The notes under the pieces were generated by a model, which was not told where the DNA came from, searched no databases, and was given only the letters and a program-made list of their open reading frames with translations. The position numbers were made by a program, and so were the translations under genes. 64,000 nt of DNA from Micrasema longulum (Eukaryota; Arthropoda; Insecta; Trichoptera; Brachycentridae). Numbering within the stretch: position 1 is the first letter of the stretch; every line of letters begins with the position of its first letter. Shown piece by piece: positions 10,845 through 20,690 of this stretch. Location of the stretch: the NCBI GenBank assembly GCA_022494885.1, contig JAGVSM010003725.1, positions 58,359 through 122,358 of the forward strand. The letters are read 5' to 3'.

Positions 10845-11066
10845 TACATAGGCCACTGCATTGGTACACGATCCGCATAGTGACTTAATCATTTGTGTTA
10901 TTATACATGAACGTAGGGTTATCAGTGTGATGTTTTAGGTGCCAGTCCAGGGACTATGACATATTCTAGTGTAAAAACATCCTTATAAATAAAAAAATAA
11001 TGTCAACCATGTCCGGCTTCGAACCTGAGACCTTTGCGGGGTAGGCAATCGCGCTGACCATATTGA
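10845..11066 (-). mobile_element. SINE-B copy
   Basis: Full-length-like minus-strand copy. 3' part: CACTGCATTGGTACAC. Middle: GTGCCAGTCCAGGGACTATG and GTGTAAAAACA. tRNA-like head at the right: ACCATGTCCGGCTTCGAACC then GCGCTGACCA. The B-box-like GGTTCGAA shows a tRNA-derived head, but there is no complete cloverleaf. Confidence 0.8.
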
Positions 11067-12777
11067 ATTTATCGCCATACAATACTTGTATTTCCGGGAG
11101 TTATTCCCATAGTTCAATCTGGAAAAGATTTAAAGTTTATTGTGATATAAAATGAGAATAAATAAGTACAAATCCAATATACTCATACTCTTGTTCTAGA
11201 ATTAAAAATTTCAGATATTTACGCATTCATTCTGAGAGACAGCAAAATAACAACACCATACAAAAAAAAATTCTGACAGACATTAAAAAAATATTATTTT
11301 AAATCTATCGAATTCAAGTGAATATTTTAAATTCAGGCAAATGCAAATGATTCAATTTTCCTCTAGTCTGTTCTATTATTTTTTTACTCAAAAGTGTTCG
11401 TTTCGGATTCATATATCTTTTATTCAAGTGTCAAGCCATCCCTTCCTTTGATTCCGGTGGTCCTTGTTTTTGAATCCCAATAATATAAAGCAAACCTTGT
11501 ATTTTATTATCTCTGGGCTTTTTACCAGTGCAAATCTCGAAGATGTTGTGAGATGTGAGAATATTTTTTTACTCCCGTAATAAGCCTTGCTGTTGCATTA
11601 AAAACAGATTAAAGTTTATTAGTTTAATATTTTAATGCACCTACTCCTCCCTGACGATGACGACGAGTCAAGAAAGCAACATGCGCGAACACAACGAAAA
11701 ACGTCCCGCGAGCGTAAAGTGATTTGAATCATAAAAAATATACAGGAAACGAAAAAAGTGATTTTTGCAAACGAAAACGGTGTTTTTCTGGACCAGTGCC
11801 AAAGGGAGGGAATCGTCCTTACACCTTTCATTTTCCAGGATTGACACTTAAAAACATAACATCAAATAGTTTACGTAAAACCAGACGTTCCCTATTTTCT
11901 TCGAACACGCGTACCCCGGGGAGGCCTCGTTTACAGTCCCGAGGTCGAAGGAATCAAGCATCCAACAATGTTGGTCGTGTTAATAACATAATTTTAAAGT
12001 AATCGATTTATAATAAAATTGTTTAAGATACGTAGGACATAATAAATTAGTAATAAGAAATATAATCCGAAGATCTTGAGGAAGATCGAGATATTCTCTT
12101 TTTGAAGGCTATTATAAAACGCTGCGTAGTTTTACATCAAAGCATCGAATTGAAGACTAACAAAAATATATAACACGCATTATAAAGACGTCGTTTTACA
12201 CGATGGATATGAATGGATATTAATCTCTCGTGATACATAAATGTCTAATAAAATGGTCTAATAAAATGTCTAAAAACAATGATAATCTTGTAATAAAACG
12301 GCTTTTAGTATTTTCCTTAACAAATACTTTATACAATGGTGGTATCTACGAGTACAAAAATTTTATCAGTCGCGTGTTGAATGGCTTTCCTTGTTTAGAA
12401 GGTACTCAATAAAATTAATTTTAGGAATCGGGCATGAGTAATGCCGAGGTAGTGAAATTTCATTGAACGGGTACAGAAATAGTATTTCCACTTCGATGTT
12501 GTTTTGTGAGTTCGGGGTAAACAACAATTATTAGCCTCGATTCAGAAAAGACTGAACAGGCCAGGCCTCTGGTGGAAAGCGGCAATAGTTCGGGAGCGTT
12601 TCATAGAAATGCCATGTTTTCCGATGATTAGCCACTGGCGACTTGCGATGAGTGGAAATCGCTTTATGTGGAACTCCCTTAAAGTATCATAGTACAGTCT
12701 ATGCTAATAGCAATAATAATGCGTTCATTCATTAGGTATAGTATCTATGTGTTTTATAGCTTTGAACTTTCCCCATC
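11067..12777. other. Intergenic; uncertain basic open frame at 11724-12002
   Basis: No repeat end recognised. A 92-codon plus-strand frame (11724-12002) is rich in Arg, Asn and Ser and contains TPGRPRLQSRGRR, which resembles an AT-hook-like GRPR patch. No homologous domain is evident, codon use is not distinctive and there is no supporting context, so this is noted rather than called as a gene. Confidence 0.35.
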
Positions 12778-12830
12778 ATCATCATTTTCCCTTTCCGCAC
12801 CCAGTGGTGCAAAGGGAACTGCATTCGTAG
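12778..12830 (-). mobile_element. SINE-B 3' fragment
   Basis: TCATCATCATTTTCCCTTTC followed by CGCACCCAGTGGTGCAAAGG is the 3' end of SINE-B on the minus strand, truncated after about 50 bases. Confidence 0.65.
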
Positions 12831-12942
12831 AATAATTTATTAAAGTGTTCACAAGAATGTTAAAAGTGATTTTAACCAATAATTGTAACAATACATGGGA
12901 AGTGAGGTTACTGACTGCATAAAAAATGTAAATTTATTTATT

Positions 12943-13082
12943 TTCATTTTTGCACCACAACAGGCCAGGAGGCCCAATTATTACTAGGCTCAAGAAAAAT
13001 CACATTAATTTTTTTGTGTTTTCACCGGGAATCGAACCCGGAACCTTCCGTGTGTGAGTCAAGCGTCTTGACCACTAAACAA
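12943..13082 (-). mobile_element. SINE-A copy abutting LINE-A
   Basis: TTTTTGCACCACAACAGGCC, AGGCTCAAGAAAAATCACAT, GTGTTTTCACCGGGAATCGA and ACCCGGAACCTTCCG mark a minus-strand SINE-A. The tRNA-like head ends at about 13082, directly against LINE-A sequence. Read on the plus strand the head happens to be open, which fuses about 23 antisense-SINE residues in frame to the LINE remnant downstream. Confidence 0.85.
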
Positions 13083-13765
13083 CGAATGTCTCGAACAAGT
13101 AGAAGAATTCTGTATCTGGGAAGCATGTTTTCAAGAGATGGAAGAGTAGAAAAATATGTTGAAAGGAGAGTGAATGCGGGCAACAAAATGAACGGGACAC
13201 TAAGCACAGTAATTGCCAATAAAAATATGTCAATCGAAGCTAAACTGGCAGTGCACAACGGAGTTTTAGTCCCAACACTTATGCATGGAAGTGAAACATG
13301 GAACTGGCAGAGGAAGGATGAAAGCCGAGTGAACGCGGTCGAAATGCGATCTCTTAGACGAATGTGTGGGAAATCAATGTATGACAGGGTTACAAATGAT
13401 GAAATCAGGCGGCAGTGTAAATCTGAGTCAAGTATAATTGATGAGATTAAGAAAGGGTCTCTGGGATGGTTTGATCCCAAAGAACGAATGCACGACGAAA
13501 GAATGGTAAAACAAGTATAAATGGCGAAAATGAACGGCAACGTAAGACGAGGACGACCAGGGAAGACGTGGCATGATCAGATAAACCAAAATGTTAAATC
13601 TGGTCATGTCAAAAGCAGACAGAACCGATGGGCATGTATGACAAGATGTATGAATGTGGAAGATACTAGGAATATATGCCAGGATAGACGTGTGTGGCGG
13701 TCCATTCTCTCTGCCTACCCCTACGGGGAAATAGCGTGATTGCAGTAGTAGTACGTGGTTAGTGT
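13083..13765 (+). pseudogene. LINE-A: reverse transcriptase C-terminal region, longest copy
   Basis: Encodes the region after the RT catalytic core of a non-LTR retrotransposon. From the frame starting at 13014 it reads ILYLGSMFSRDGR, then AKLAVHNGVLVPTLMHGSET with W following (the usual YGSETW site), then EMRSLRRMCG. After a frame break at about 13517 the frame starting at 13521 gives RRGRPGKTWHDQI, GHVKSRQNRWACM and ends SAYPYGEIA. The YLGS-x-DG, HGSETW and GRPRKTW blocks are standard for LINE polyproteins of the endonuclease-RT type; clade uncertain (RTE-like or related). The normal GHVERM step is damaged near residue 153. A short (TAG/GTA)n tail follows the stop at 13740-13757. The element is 5'-truncated and lacks the RT core, so it is dead. 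Five shorter copies exist in the window. Confidence 0.85.
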
Positions 13766-13904
13766 TGCGTAATTATCTGATTGAATTATTTCACATACTA
13801 GGCAAAACATAAATGGAAAATTAATCAATTGTCTTAGAAGTATAAATAAAATTTTATTCAAAAGGTAAAAACCTCAGAGTAATAACCCTCTAGCCTTGCT
13901 CGAA

Positions 13905-14090
13905 GGTTTGCTTTTAGTTTGGTTTTTAGTTTAACAACAAACGTGTAATGGACGGTTTCGGTTTGCGCTCGCAATTCCCACCCGAAGTACCTACGGCCAG
14001 TTGCATTGCCGCAATATGTAGCTAACTTCGTGGTCAATAATTATAAAATCGTTTTTCTCCGTATGGGCGACTCTATTACGTTATTACTCA
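13905..14090 (+). repeat. Unclassified dispersed repeat L, copy 2
   Basis: Same blocks as 7545-7735, including TTTAACAACAAACGTGTAAT, GGACGGTTTCG, GCTAACTTCGTGGT and CCGTATGGGCGACTC. Confidence 0.6.
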
Positions 14091-15386
14091 AAGTAAAAAC
14101 GCTGGGTAAAGGGGTAGGTAAGTGAAATACTTTCAGGTGCGTGGGGTTTTCAGCCAGGACAAAAAATCTCTCTGAACAAACAAACATTCAATTGTAAAAA
14201 CGCTCTTTAGGCGACCCTTTCTAAAGGTCAAAGTCCGTCGTAATAAAGATTTTTTACAATATTTTCGGGTTGGTGAAAGGGTTGCGCGGGGTGTGATCGT
14301 CTAAAAACAGGGGCGAAATGAAAATGGAACAGAATTCGCGGAAAACTTCTGACTATTAATGTAGCCGAAACAAAAGCGTTTGCACAAAATGAAATGAAAA
14401 ACATTTCTGAGAAAATTTTAAAGTAAAATGAGAATGAGAATATGGAGTAACTTCCAAGCCTAAAAAATAATTACACGGATTATATTTTTTTTTTCCGATT
14501 AAATATTCATGAGAAGATTGCAAAAGTTAATTTATTTCAAATGAAACACTTAAGAGTTTAATATCTTATAACACAACTAGTTTCAGGCATTTCAGGTATA
14601 AATAAATTGAAATGTTTTTCCACAGAGTAAATGCTAAAAGAATAAATAATGCAAATGTAAATGTTACGCAAAAGTCAGTCCGCCTTTTGATATACTTGTT
14701 GGCGCGTAAACTAAATAATATTGTCAACATATTACAACAGAGATGAAGAACATTTAAGAGAAGGTAATATATAATAGTCTATCTAAATAAAGTTAAAATT
14801 TAAATAATTGCTGCGTTTTCGTAAAAATAGACAAAAGTTCGCACAAAAAGTCAAATTAAACAACTCATTTCGCACATTTTGTAAAAACGGAAGTTATTTA
14901 ACATTAAACTTTAAGTAACTTTTGATCCAACTGGCACTTATTTCACTAGCAGACGAATAACATGAATTTAGTTAATTTCTAGAATTCACAAAGTTGTAAA
15001 AAATACTTCAGTCGTATCATTTGAGCTGGTAACACGCTACGATGGTTTTTAACATAATCTTAACGATTCTGGTGGAGGTGGTAGCATTTATAATGCTAAT
15101 AATATGAACACATAGGTTATTTCTTAATTACAGTGAAATTCCATCAATAAGTGTCCGTTAGAAATAATATTGGGGTGATTCTGATAAATTAATAAAGAAA
15201 AACATGGGTCTAAAGCATATCAACACATACCACTAGATATGTACGTATGTAGGTATATTAAAAACATCATTAGCTTATATGTAGCAAATATACAAAAGTG
15301 CTATAATGCAGCCTTTCATGATGCTTCAAAATGTGTCAGAGTGTAAATTTTACAATGATATTCAGTCAGGTGAGATTAGTATAGAT
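14091..15386. other. Intergenic; isolated MITE-E end at 14728-14767
   Basis: AACATATTACAACAGAGATG followed by AAGAACATTTAAGAGAAGG at 14728-14767 matches the inverted end of MITE-E (19866-19903). The rest is AT-rich with no recognised feature. Confidence 0.45.
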
Positions 15387-15846
15387 CAAGGGTGGCCAAA
15401 GCGCCGACCGTGTATCCATTTCTAGGCGCCCGCCTGCGCCTGTCTGATCTGCGTCGAAACTAGAATCAATTTGTTCGATTTCATAAGATACAGTACATTT
15501 TTTCTTAGGTCAATATACAAAAGCGTATCAATTTTGTTTACCTTTCATATAAATTACTTCTTAATAGTTTTGTTCAATCCCCGTGACAGATTACTCAGAA
15601 TTTAATCTCGAAAGCACTATTGCGCCCCTAGCGGTGATGTGCGGCGTATTTAAAAATTTTTTTGATCCACTTTCCTCCGCGTATCTAAATTTTCTACAAT
15701 GAACGCAATAAAAAAAAAACATCGCTCTCGTTTGGCAGATGACCATTTGGCAGCATGTTTATAAAAGTAGCTAGGAACCAAATTATAAGCTTATTGAAAA
15801 TATGCTCCAGCGCGCCTTCTGATACTACAGAAATAGTCAATATTTC

Positions 15847-16102
15847 ATCATTGTTCCTTTTCCGCACCTAATAATGCATAAGGCACTGCATCGGTACACC
15901 TGTCGCAGCGTATCTTAATCATATTTGTTACATGAAGGTAAGATAATCAGTCTTTTGCTTCAGGTACCAGACCAGGGACTATAAAATATTCTAGTGAGAA
16001 AACACCCTTTAAATAAATATTTCTTATCAACCATGTCGGGAAACGAACCCGAGACCTACCTGAGGTAAGCAAACACGCTGACCGTTACATCACAATGCCG
16101 AC
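15847..16102 (-). mobile_element. SINE-B copy inside the hAT-like element
   Basis: TCCTTTTCCGCACCTAATAA, CACTGCATCGGTACACC, CCAGACCAGGGACTATAAAA, AACCATGTCGGGAAACGAAC with CCGAGACC, and CACGCTGACCGTTACATCAC. Nearly full length, with a clear tRNA-like head. Confidence 0.8.
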
Positions 16103-16207
16103 GGTAAACTTACAAATTATAAAGCTAGCAATGACCACACTGCAACTGAAAAAAACGAACATCTTTTATTTACACATTATTTTTATGTTTGTGTGATGTC
16201 ATCATCG

Positions 16208-16430
16208 ATATGGAAATATTCCATACTACGAATACCGATAAAAATGTATGAAATGGATTCAGAATAATTAATAGTCTTTTCAAAATCAATATGGATATTG
16301 TGGAGAAATGTTTTCATACATAACTCTAAAAACGAAATTATAAAAAAACCTATCCCTAGAAAAACGGAACATGTTTAGTATCGATAATTGTGACGTCAAA
16401 ATTCGTGACAATGTTCTAAACCAATTTAAC
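16208..16430 (+). repeat. Dispersed repeat F, copy 1
   Basis: Shared with 23055-23290 and, inverted, 58668-58770. Landmarks: ACGAATACCGATAAAAATGT, AAAATCAATATGGATATTGT, GAAATGTTTTCAT and TGTGACGTCAAAATTCGTGA. No ends or coding sequence identified; it is perhaps part of a larger DNA element. Confidence 0.55.
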
Positions 16431-16983
16431 AGGGGAGGAACAAATAAACACGAATAAATCAATCAGGCCAATGCAAAGACCGTTTTTGCGGCAATTCAAA
16501 ATGACAAATTTAAAAACATATTTTATCCTAAGTACTAATAAACAGCCAAAAATGTTTTTTTTATTTGTAAGTATTTCATGCGTATTACTTTAAAAATGTA
16601 AAAAAGTGATATTTAGCTTTTTTTGAAAAATTTTTTGAAAGAAAATTTTCAAAAGCAGTTTGTCCAAAGTGGTTAAAACTTTGGCCACCCATTGTATAGA
16701 GTAACAAAGTAACGGTTCATTTGCAGGAATATTATCTACATAACATGAGATACAAAGTGATATATTTTTTTAATACAAGTTGGTTACATAAGTACATACT
16801 AAGTACGCGTTCCAGTAGATTTTATTCCGAGAAGCTGAGACGACAATTTCCGCATCGACTGACATTCAAATTGGCAATATTATGTATCCGCTTCTGCTTC
16901 GCCGTACTTCGCTTCCCAGTATGGGTGGGTTTGGTGAAAGCGAGCTAATATCTCGTTACATAGGGAATAGGGTATATCGATAT

Positions 16984-17860
16984 CTGGGCCGCGATTACAA
17001 TCGGAAGTTAGGGACGGTATAGTTGAAGATAAATTCTACCGAGCGATCACAACGATAAACTACCGACTCTACCTTTTAAGTTTTAGGTAGGTGCATCGAC
17101 ATTTACCAAGGTGACGCGTACGCCACGGTACACATATCGTCATAGCAGAAGATAAATTCTCGCGAGCGATCACGAAGATTTTTTAAAATCAAAAACTTTG
17201 TTCCAATAAAGGAAAAAAATTTAATGTATGAAGCATATGTTAAAACTAAAATATGTTATATGCAACTACTATGGGGAACAGGATATCAAAATGACATAAA
17301 CAGACTACAAAGACAGCAAAATAAAATATTAAAGTTGGTATATGACCTTCCCTATCTAACAGCAACTAAAGAACTTTTTGAACAAACTAAACAATTAAAC
17401 GTAACTGAACTCTTTAAATTAGAATCTTTAAAATTTATTCATAAATTAGCCACTGATGTAATTGTAGACGAAGAATTAAAACTTGAAAAAAATTGTAGTA
17501 AACATGAACACAATACAAGAATATCGGAAAAATATCATATACAATCTTTTAAAACGAGAAAAGGACAATCGAGACTTATAAACCATGGACTGAAATTATA
17601 CAATAAACCACTAGACAAAACTAAACAAAAGACTCAGGCAACCTTTACAAAAGATGTTAAAAATATTATTATTGACAGTAGAATGTGAATTTTAAAAGTG
17701 AAAACATTTTGTTAAATGTATGTAACCCGTAAGGGTTTATCAATAAAATTTAAATAAAAAAAAAAATAAAAAAAATACACTACCGACCCCTTTCTTCAAG
17801 TTTTGAGGTAGGTACATCGGTATGTACCGAGGACTCAAGTACCCCACGGTACGCATGAAA
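16984..17860 (+). repeat. Tandem dimer of a roughly 107-base unit, second unit split by a LINE
   Basis: Unit 1 (about 17025-17135): AGATAAATTCTACCGAGCGA, AAACTACCGAC, TTTTAGGTAGGTGCATCG, CCACGGTACACAT. Unit 2 starts at about 17149 (AGATAAATTCTCGCGAGCGA), is broken after CACGAAGAT and resumes at about 17777 with CACTACCGACCCC, GAGGTAGGTACATCGG and CCCACGGTACGCAT. The 16984 edge (GCGATTACAATCGGAAGTTA) resembles an end of MITE-H. Confidence 0.65.
17192..17776 (+). pseudogene. 5'-truncated LINE, RT C-terminal domain with poly(A)
   Basis: The open frame 17224-17688 (154 codons) encodes the C-terminal region of a CR1/Jockey-group LINE reverse transcriptase. Features: YVKTKICYMQLLWGTGYQND (the canonical S-x-YG-x-x-WG step), LQRQQNKILKLVYDLPYLT (the QKK-x-x-R helix), ELFEQTKQLNVTELFKLESL, and a terminal GQSRLINHGLKLYN with FTKDVK. 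It lacks the YADD core, so it is 5'-truncated at about codon 1. The 3' UTR holds ATGTAACCCGTAAGGGTTTA and AATAAAATTTAAATAAAAAA at 17715-17770. It sits inside unit 2 of a tandem dimer, which fixes both ends within a few bases. The frame is unbroken for 154 codons, so the insertion is fairly young compared with other LINE remnants here. Confidence 0.85.
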
Positions 17861-18358
17861 AGTGACAAAAAAATTGTTACACTGAGCAATTTTTGCATTA
17901 ATTACAATTTATTTTAATTTTTCGTCGTTCTGAGGTGGCCACTTTTTTTTCTTGTTGTTTCTTGCCTGTTTCAAACACGAAAGAGAAATAAATACATTTT
18001 GAAGGCAGAATTAATACCGACAAAACTGTCAGTTTTGAAAACGAGATAATGTGGCTAGATGCTGACATATAGCAGCATCTAGCCGTAAGGTTTTAAAACA
18101 TGGGTTTGTAAAAACATTGCCTTCATAAAAAATAAACATAATATTATAAATAAATTATTTTTATATTTTCCCCACATTTTTCCTATCTTTCTGAGAGTGT
18201 ATCGAGATGTCGATAGAGTTGAGCCGGCTTTGTAATATCTCTGTTGATACAGACATACGAAAAGTTAACAGCACCGTCTAGGTATTGCTAAACGTAATAT
18301 AAAAATGTTCAAGCGATATTATTTTACTTTAATTGTGATTTGTTTGAATTTTTAATAT
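17861..18358. other. Intergenic with a perfect hairpin at 18053-18084
   Basis: GGCTAGATGCTG (18053-18064) and CAGCATCTAGCC (18073-18084) form a perfect 12-pair stem with an 8-base loop. Weak outer inverted blocks (GAAGGCA near 18001, TGCCTTC near 18119) suggest a small hairpin MITE of about 125 bases. Nothing else recognised. Confidence 0.5.
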
Positions 18359-18515
18359 TTTTTTTTGCACCAAAACAGGCCAGGAGGCCTAATAACAGTG
18401 GTGAATTACATTACAAAACACCCAGGCTTGAGAAAAATCACATTAAATTAGTGTTATCTGTGTTCTCACGGGGAATCCAACCCGGAACCTTCCGTGCGTA
18501 AGTCAAGAGTCTTAA
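18359..18515 (-). mobile_element. SINE-A copy
   Basis: TTTTTTTGCACCAAAACAGG, GCCAGGAGGCCTAAT, AACACCCAGGCTTGAG, GTGTTCTCACGGGGAATCC and AACCCGGAACCTTCCGTGCG, in minus orientation. The head is truncated after AGTCAAGAGTCTT. Confidence 0.8.
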
Positions 18516-18651
18516 ACACAACACTTTGAAGTGAACACTTTTGATAAAAAGCGTACCCTGTGATAACAGAAGCCTATTAAAAATACGAAAGAGCAATACT
18601 TTCATTTTTAGTTTAGCATCAAACGCGGAGTGAAGTTTCAGTGTCACTTAT

Positions 18652-18772
18652 AGCCCTGGACTGCCACCCGAAGCATGTGACTGATTAGCTTTCCTTCAGG
18701 TATATTGTGAATGTTTGCTGATACGCTGCAATCAGAGGATGATGTAGTGCCTTATGCACCGTTAGGTGCTAA
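18652..18772 (+). mobile_element. SINE-B fragment lacking its head
   Basis: GCCCTGGACTGCCACCCGAA, CTTTCCTTCAGG, GATACGCTGCAATCAGAGG and GTGCCTTATGCACCGTTAGG. This is the 3' half of SINE-B. Confidence 0.65.
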
Positions 18773-19023
18773 TTGATGAAGTATATTATAATAAATAAAA
18801 AACAAAAAACGATGCGTACATAACTTACGATAAACTTTTTTTCGTCTCTTGAACAATTTACATTTTGTCCCTTACAGCATTTTAATTTTCGACGATTATA
18901 TTTAGTCTGAGTCCGGGCGGATGAGACAGTTATGTGTGTGAAATAGAACCAGAATCCTGGACCAGTGTTTTTGGCTCGTTGGCTAGTCTCAGGTAAAAAT
19001 CCTGAAAAAGAAAAAGAGTGGAG

Positions 19024-19245
19024 AAAAGTCCACCTGGTAGTGCAGTGGTTGGCACGTTCGCCGACCATTACTAAGGTCCGGGAATATTTGTTTATAAGGT
19101 GCCTTTACATTGCCACGTTTCACTGTCCCTTGCGCCTGAAGCGTACGACCGATCACATTACCTTCACGCAACAGATGATCGAACTATGTTGCATTTAATG
19201 TTTCAATGTTGCGCCCTGTTGTGAAAGGGAAATGATGATGGTGAT
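19024..19245 (+). mobile_element. SINE-B copy, tRNA-like head retained
   Basis: The head reads GTCCACCTGGTAGTGCAGTG then GTTGGCACGTTCGCCGACC (A-box-like TGGTAGTGCAGTGG). A degenerate body follows (CACTGTCCCTTGCGCCTGAA, CCGATCACATTACCTTCACG) and the tail GAAAGGGAAATGATGATGGT. The B-box region is eroded (AAGGTCCGGGAATATT). Confidence 0.7.
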
Positions 19246-19914
19246 ATGAAGGCAATGCATTAATGATAATGGGTTAAAAATAATTTTTGAATAAGAACGC
19301 GAAGGTCGACGAGTTCCATGACCAAATTGTATTATTGTATACTTTGATAATGTAATTGTATAAGTAATAAAGTCGACATAAAGTAAGTATATATAGCATA
19401 TAGCAACGTGGAGAATGAATAGTCCACGATATTAATAATTTTGTTCCTTAGTGGGGAAATACTACCAACTTAAACGCTAAGTCACAAAGTAAACATTAAA
19501 CGTCAATGGATAGTGACAAAAAAACTCTCCAAGGAGACACTTGCTAATACTTATCGCTAAGGAAACAAAATCATTACTAGATATTCCCGTAAAGAATTCA
19601 GCCCTACGGGAAATTCGCTATTAAATGTACCCTTACGCGCGGTAAAAAATAGAGCATTAAATTGTACGGCGAAGTTTCGTGAAATGCATAAAAAAATATT
19701 AATATAATGATTTGAATAAAAACGAATTACTACGAACGAGGTCAGTAGATTCCAAATTAACCAATAAAAAAAGAGAGGTGTGATATATTTACCAACAATA
19801 TTTTGAGTTTGTCCAAATTTTTGTAGACAAGGACTGGATTCTACTCCCCGGGAGCTTTAAATATTAACATATTACAACAGAGATGAAGAACATTTTAGAG
19901 AAGAATGGTGAATG

Positions 19915-19989
19915 GAGGTGAAAATGGCCCTCAAAATTAAATATTTGGGTAAATCATAAGAACGCAAATGTTTCTTTAAAAAAAAGGGC
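19915..19989 (+). mobile_element. SINE-C 3' fragment with 13-base target-site duplication
   Basis: GGCCCTCAAAATTAAATATT, then AAATCATAAGAACGCAAATG and TTTCTTTAAAAAAAA. It is flanked by AGAATGGTGAATG at 19902-19914 and 19990-20002, a perfect 13-base duplication typical of LINE-mediated insertion. The tRNA-like head is absent (5'-truncated). Confidence 0.8.
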
Positions 19990-20107
19990 AGAATGGTGAA
20001 TGTTACACAGTGTGTAAAGTGGCCACTTAAACCAGCCAATAACAGGTCATAAGCCCTGTAGATGCCTAGACATCTATATTGCCTTCTCTAAAATGTTCTT
20101 CATCTCT

Positions 20108-20463
20108 ACTACTACTACCATCACGCCATTTCCCCGTAGGGATGGGAAAAGATAATGGACCGCCACACACGTCTATTCTGGCATACATTCCTAGCTTCTT
20201 CCACATTCATACATTTTGTCACACATGCCCTTCGGTTCTGTCTGCTTTTGACATTAGCTTAATATTTTGGTTATTATCTGATCATGTCACGTCTTCCTTG
20301 GCCGTCCTCTCTCACGTTACCGTTCATTTTCGCCATATATACTTGTTTTACCATTCTTTCGCCGTCCATTCGTTCTACGTGACCAAACTATCTCAGAGAC
20401 CCTTTCTTAATCTTATCAATTATACTTGACTCAGATTTACACTCTCGCCTGATTTCATCATTT
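20108..20463 (-). pseudogene. LINE-A fragment inserted into the right end of element E
   Basis: Minus-strand LINE-A covering the last about 115 codons: GRPRKT-type, GHVKS and SAYPYG-type segments, matching 13380-13765, with stops. The 3' tail is (TAG)n, seen as ACTACTACTACC at 20108-20119. ATCTCT occurs on both sides (20102-20107 and 20464-20469) and is the likely target-site duplication. The remaining half of the element-E inverted end (GTTGTAATATGA) follows directly. Confidence 0.8.
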
Positions 20464-20690
20464 ATCTCTGTTGTAATATGATGATATATTTACGGTAAGT
20501 CAACTGAACAATCAGTAGAACTCATCGAGAAGAAAGGGAAGAGAACTTGATACGTCGCAAGCGGAGTAATTTTAAAAAATCTAAAACTTTTAAAAAATCA
20601 TAGCGCAGATAAATACGATCCATATTAAAAAAAAAAATTCTTAGCAGAATAGTCTATTAACAAATATTTTTTTAATAAGTGAACTTCCTC

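Larger units (their letters stand above)
15387..16693. mobile_element. hAT-like element remnant, about 1.3 kb
   Basis: The left end CAAGGGTGGCCAAAG and the right end CTTTGGCCACCCATT are inverted relative to each other and resemble the C(A/T)GGGGTGGCCAAA termini common in hAT transposons. Flanks GTATAGAT (15379-15386) and GTATAGAG (16694-16701) agree at 7 of 8 bases, the length of a hAT target-site duplication. No transposase is left. The interior carries a SINE-B copy and repeat F, so the element is old and non-autonomous. A chance pairing cannot be excluded by eye. Confidence 0.5.
19793..20481 (+). mobile_element. Element E inserted in MITE-D, itself carrying two insertions
   Basis: Starts CAACAATATTTTGAGTTTGT and contains the inverted block ATTACAACAGAGATGAAGAA (from about 19870), whose complement is split across 20083-20107 and 20464-20480. 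A related copy lies at 38341-38850 (shared AAAGTGGCGACTTAAACCAG-type block and AAGCCCTG). The 12-base flanking duplication is longer than usual for DNA transposons, so the mobilisation mechanism is open. Confidence 0.65.
19590..20690 (+). mobile_element. MITE-D copy 3, interrupted at 19793-20481
   Basis: The left part 19590-19792 begins TTCAGCCCTACGGGAAATTC. The right part 20482-20690 continues GAACTCATCGAGAAGAAAGG and ends GTGAACTTCCTCG. The 12 bases TGATATATTTAC occur at 19781-19792 and again at 20482-20493, a perfect target-site duplication around the insert. Confidence 0.8.

Noticed and set aside
10644..10892. Three overlapping open frames as genes
   Set aside because: All arise from GC-rich sequence with few stops, on both strands at once; part lies in a SINE-B.
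11648..11695. Hammerhead-like CTGACGA with TGAC/GTCA stem
   Set aside because: An extra A precedes GAAA, no stem III with a cleavage base follows, and no stem I pairing is visible. Probably chance in an Asp-codon-like repeat.
13022..13540. 172-codon minus-strand frame opposite LINE-A
   Set aside because: It is the antisense shadow of the LINE RT remnant and contains no domain of its own.
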